A DNA stretch of 6,338 bases. Source: Bacteroidota bacterium (GTDB taxonomy: Bacteria; Bacteroidota; Bacteroidia; JAADEI01). Each line of letters opens with the position of its first letter. Within the stretch, counting starts at the first letter, position 1. Positions 5,079 to 6,338 of the stretch are shown one piece after another. Where the stretch lies: NCBI GenBank assembly GCA_024280615.1, contig JAJRPU010000208.1, positions 1-6,338 on the forward strand. Reading direction: 5' to 3'. The position numbers were made by a program, and so were the translations under genes. Under the pieces are notes generated by a model. That model had not been told where the DNA came from and searched no databases. It saw only the letters and a program-made list of their open reading frames with translations.

Positions 5079-6250
5079 GGTATTATCTAATGATTTTATG
5101 GGCATTGACTCAATTAACGCTCGCTCAACAAAACAGTTTAATTCAATATATTGACTCATTAATTGCCAATCACCCAGCAATTTTAAGTAGTTATCTGTCC
5201 AGTGAGGCTTCTCAATTATCAACCAAGGCAGTGTCTCCATTGTCAATATCACCTTTTTATTCCCGTGAGGAATGGGGCAATGGTGCTCAGGGGATTGTTT
5301 CCTATGGAATCAGGACAGGAGCCATCAACCCGTGGGAATGGAAAGCAGAAAAGGATTTTCTAAAGGCACAGGCACAAACCTCCACCCTAAATCTCTCAAT
5401 AACCAGGGTAACACTAATCAGAGACGTTTTGACTTTGTATGCCCAATGGACCATTTCTCGGGAAAGATTGGAGAGATGGACAGCCCTCAAACACTATCTT
5501 GATTCCCTCCATTTACTTGCCTCTCAAGCATATCAAACAGGACAAATAGACATAATACAACTAAAAGAGCTTGAAATCCAGATTCAGCAAACAAAAAGTA
5601 AAATAATCAGCATAGAACAACAAGTAGAAGGGATTAAACATTCTCTAAGGACTCTTCTCCAAACCGATTCATTGCCGGTCTTCCCGGATAGCGAGCTGCC
5701 CCAACCTGACTCAACACTATCCCACTCCAATCCACTTATCCAACAACAAAAGCTACAAACCTACCTCCAAGCTCTGACGCTAAAACAACGAACCGCTTCC
5801 TTTATGCCCTCCCTATTTGCAGGATATAGCCTTCAAACCATTGAAGGAACACCTGGATTCACAGCCGTGGAAGTGGGAATCTCTATTCCACTTAATGTTC
5901 CGGGAACAATAAAACAACAACAGGCTTACAAAAAACAATTGGAAGCGTCTCAAATGGGTACAGAAGCCTTTTACATACAATTGAAAAGCCAGGTCCAGCA
6001 ACTTTATGCCCGGTGGCAGGCTATCTCGCAAGCATTATCTTTATACTCAACACACATAAATCAAGCAACCCAAAAACTACTGGAAACCTATCAAACACAA
6101 TTAAAAACAGGCGCTATCAGTCCTATGGATTTTATTGTCTCATACAGAAACATAGTTAACTTAAACGACGAATACCTTACTCTGAAGGAACAGGAAGTTC
6201 TCTTGAGAATCCAACTTCTCTTTTTAACTGGAAAATTAATTGAGCGATGA
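5075..6250 (+). CDS. TolC-family outer-membrane efflux protein of the metal exporter
   Basis: This is the outer-membrane channel subunit that carries metal ions from pump and adaptor to the outside. It has 391 residues, a little shorter than typical CusC/CzcC proteins (about 410-460). A signal peptide ends near residue 17 (LTQLTLA|QQ); no lipobox is seen, so the N-terminus is not lipidated. Two Gln-rich helical regions (about 95-195 and 280-390) are each followed or preceded by strand-like segments. The GYSLQTIEG...GFTAVEVGISIPL region (about 250-273) matches the conserved strand between the two outer-membrane efflux protein repeats of Bacteroidota CusC/CzcC-like proteins. An LKTGAIS motif (343-349) near the C-terminus echoes YQTGQID (153-159), the usual internal repeat of the family. 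It starts at ATG inside the ATGA overlap with the pump gene and ends in another ATGA overlap with the following gene, so translation is probably coupled. Confidence 0.92.
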   Translation: MRYYLMILWALTQLTLAQQNSLIQYIDSLIANHPAILSSYLSSEASQLSTKAVSPLSISPFYSREEWGNGAQGIVSYGIRTGAINPWEWKAEKDFLKAQAQTSTLNLSITRVTLIRDVLTLYAQWTISRERLERWTALKHYLDSLHLLASQAYQTGQIDIIQLKELEIQIQQTKSKIISIEQQVEGIKHSLRTLLQTDSLPVFPDSELPQPDSTLSHSNPLIQQQKLQTYLQALTLKQRTASFMPSLFAGYSLQTIEGTPGFTAVEVGISIPLNVPGTIKQQQAYKKQLEASQMGTEAFYIQLKSQVQQLYARWQAISQALSLYSTHINQATQKLLETYQTQLKTGAISPMDFIVSYRNIVNLNDEYLTLKEQEVLLRIQLLFLTGKLIER

Positions 6251-6338
6251 AACGAGATAAATTAATCTTAGGGACTATTTCCGCTCTGCTAACACTGTTA
6301 TTATCATGCTCAGAGGCACATCATAACAACCAAGAAGA
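6247..6338 (+). CDS. N-terminus of a lipoprotein, probable periplasmic adaptor (CzcB/CusB-type), partial
   Basis: Only the first 30 residues are inside the window. They form a lipoprotein signal: MKRDK, a hydrophobic core (LILGTISALLTLLL), and a lipobox LLSC with the lipidated cysteine at 21, followed by SEAHHNNQE. The ATG overlaps the stop of the outer-membrane gene by ATGA. RND metal pumps need a membrane fusion protein, the pump and channel are already present, and Bacteroidota adaptors are often lipoproteins, so this is most likely the adaptor. The order pump, channel, adaptor differs from the classical CBA order. The adaptor assignment is inferred from context, because none of its diagnostic barrel or lipoyl domains is visible. 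The His pair just after the cysteine might bind metal. Confidence 0.75.
   Translation, partial: MKRDKLILGTISALLTLLLSCSEAHHNNQE

Overview
The window looks like chromosomal DNA of a Bacteroidota-type (Bacteroidetes/Chlorobi superphylum) bacterium; I cannot name a genus. The grounds are two TAACTTTG boxes that match the Bacteroidota -7 promoter consensus TAnnTTTG, AT-rich leaders without a clear Shine-Dalgarno sequence, moderate-to-low GC, and an RND heavy-metal pump whose sequence resembles Bacteroidota CzcA/CusA proteins.

Layout. Bases 1-344 are eight head-to-tail copies of a 43-bp unit. The array has no stop codon in any of the three forward frames and probably continues off the left edge. 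Bases 393-707, minus strand, hold a small coiled-coil membrane protein gene that a single in-frame TAG splits into a 37-codon upstream piece and a 66-codon downstream piece. Together they look like a short DUF1640/CCDC90-type protein. Bases 708-1031 contain no convincing gene but carry palindromes and a nested inverted repeat. Bases 1044-1409 are panD (aspartate 1-decarboxylase). Bases 1462-1743 encode a small exported protein with a His/Cys/Met-rich segment. The 170-bp gap that follows holds a long-range inverted repeat, a short direct repeat and an AT-rich dyad. From 1914 to the right edge runs a tightly coupled tripartite metal-efflux operon: inner-membrane RND pump (CzcA-type), TolC-family outer-membrane protein, and the start of a lipoprotein that is probably the periplasmic adaptor. 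The three genes are joined by 4-bp ATGA overlaps.

How the genes work together. The pump takes divalent cations from the periplasm or inner membrane, powered by protons; its TM4 acidic triad D401/D407/E414 is intact. The adaptor links it to the outer-membrane channel. The three methionines that define Cu(I)/Ag(I) export in CusA are not at the matching positions by eye, so Zn/Co/Cd/Ni-type export is the better guess. The small His-rich exported protein just upstream could be a periplasmic metal binder for the system, but this is inference from composition and position. panD (beta-alanine for pantothenate and CoA) appears functionally unrelated.

Most worth following up: the three-frame-open 43-bp array with its 21/22-bp inner period, the in-frame amber codon in the coiled-coil gene, and the unrecognised His-rich exported protein.
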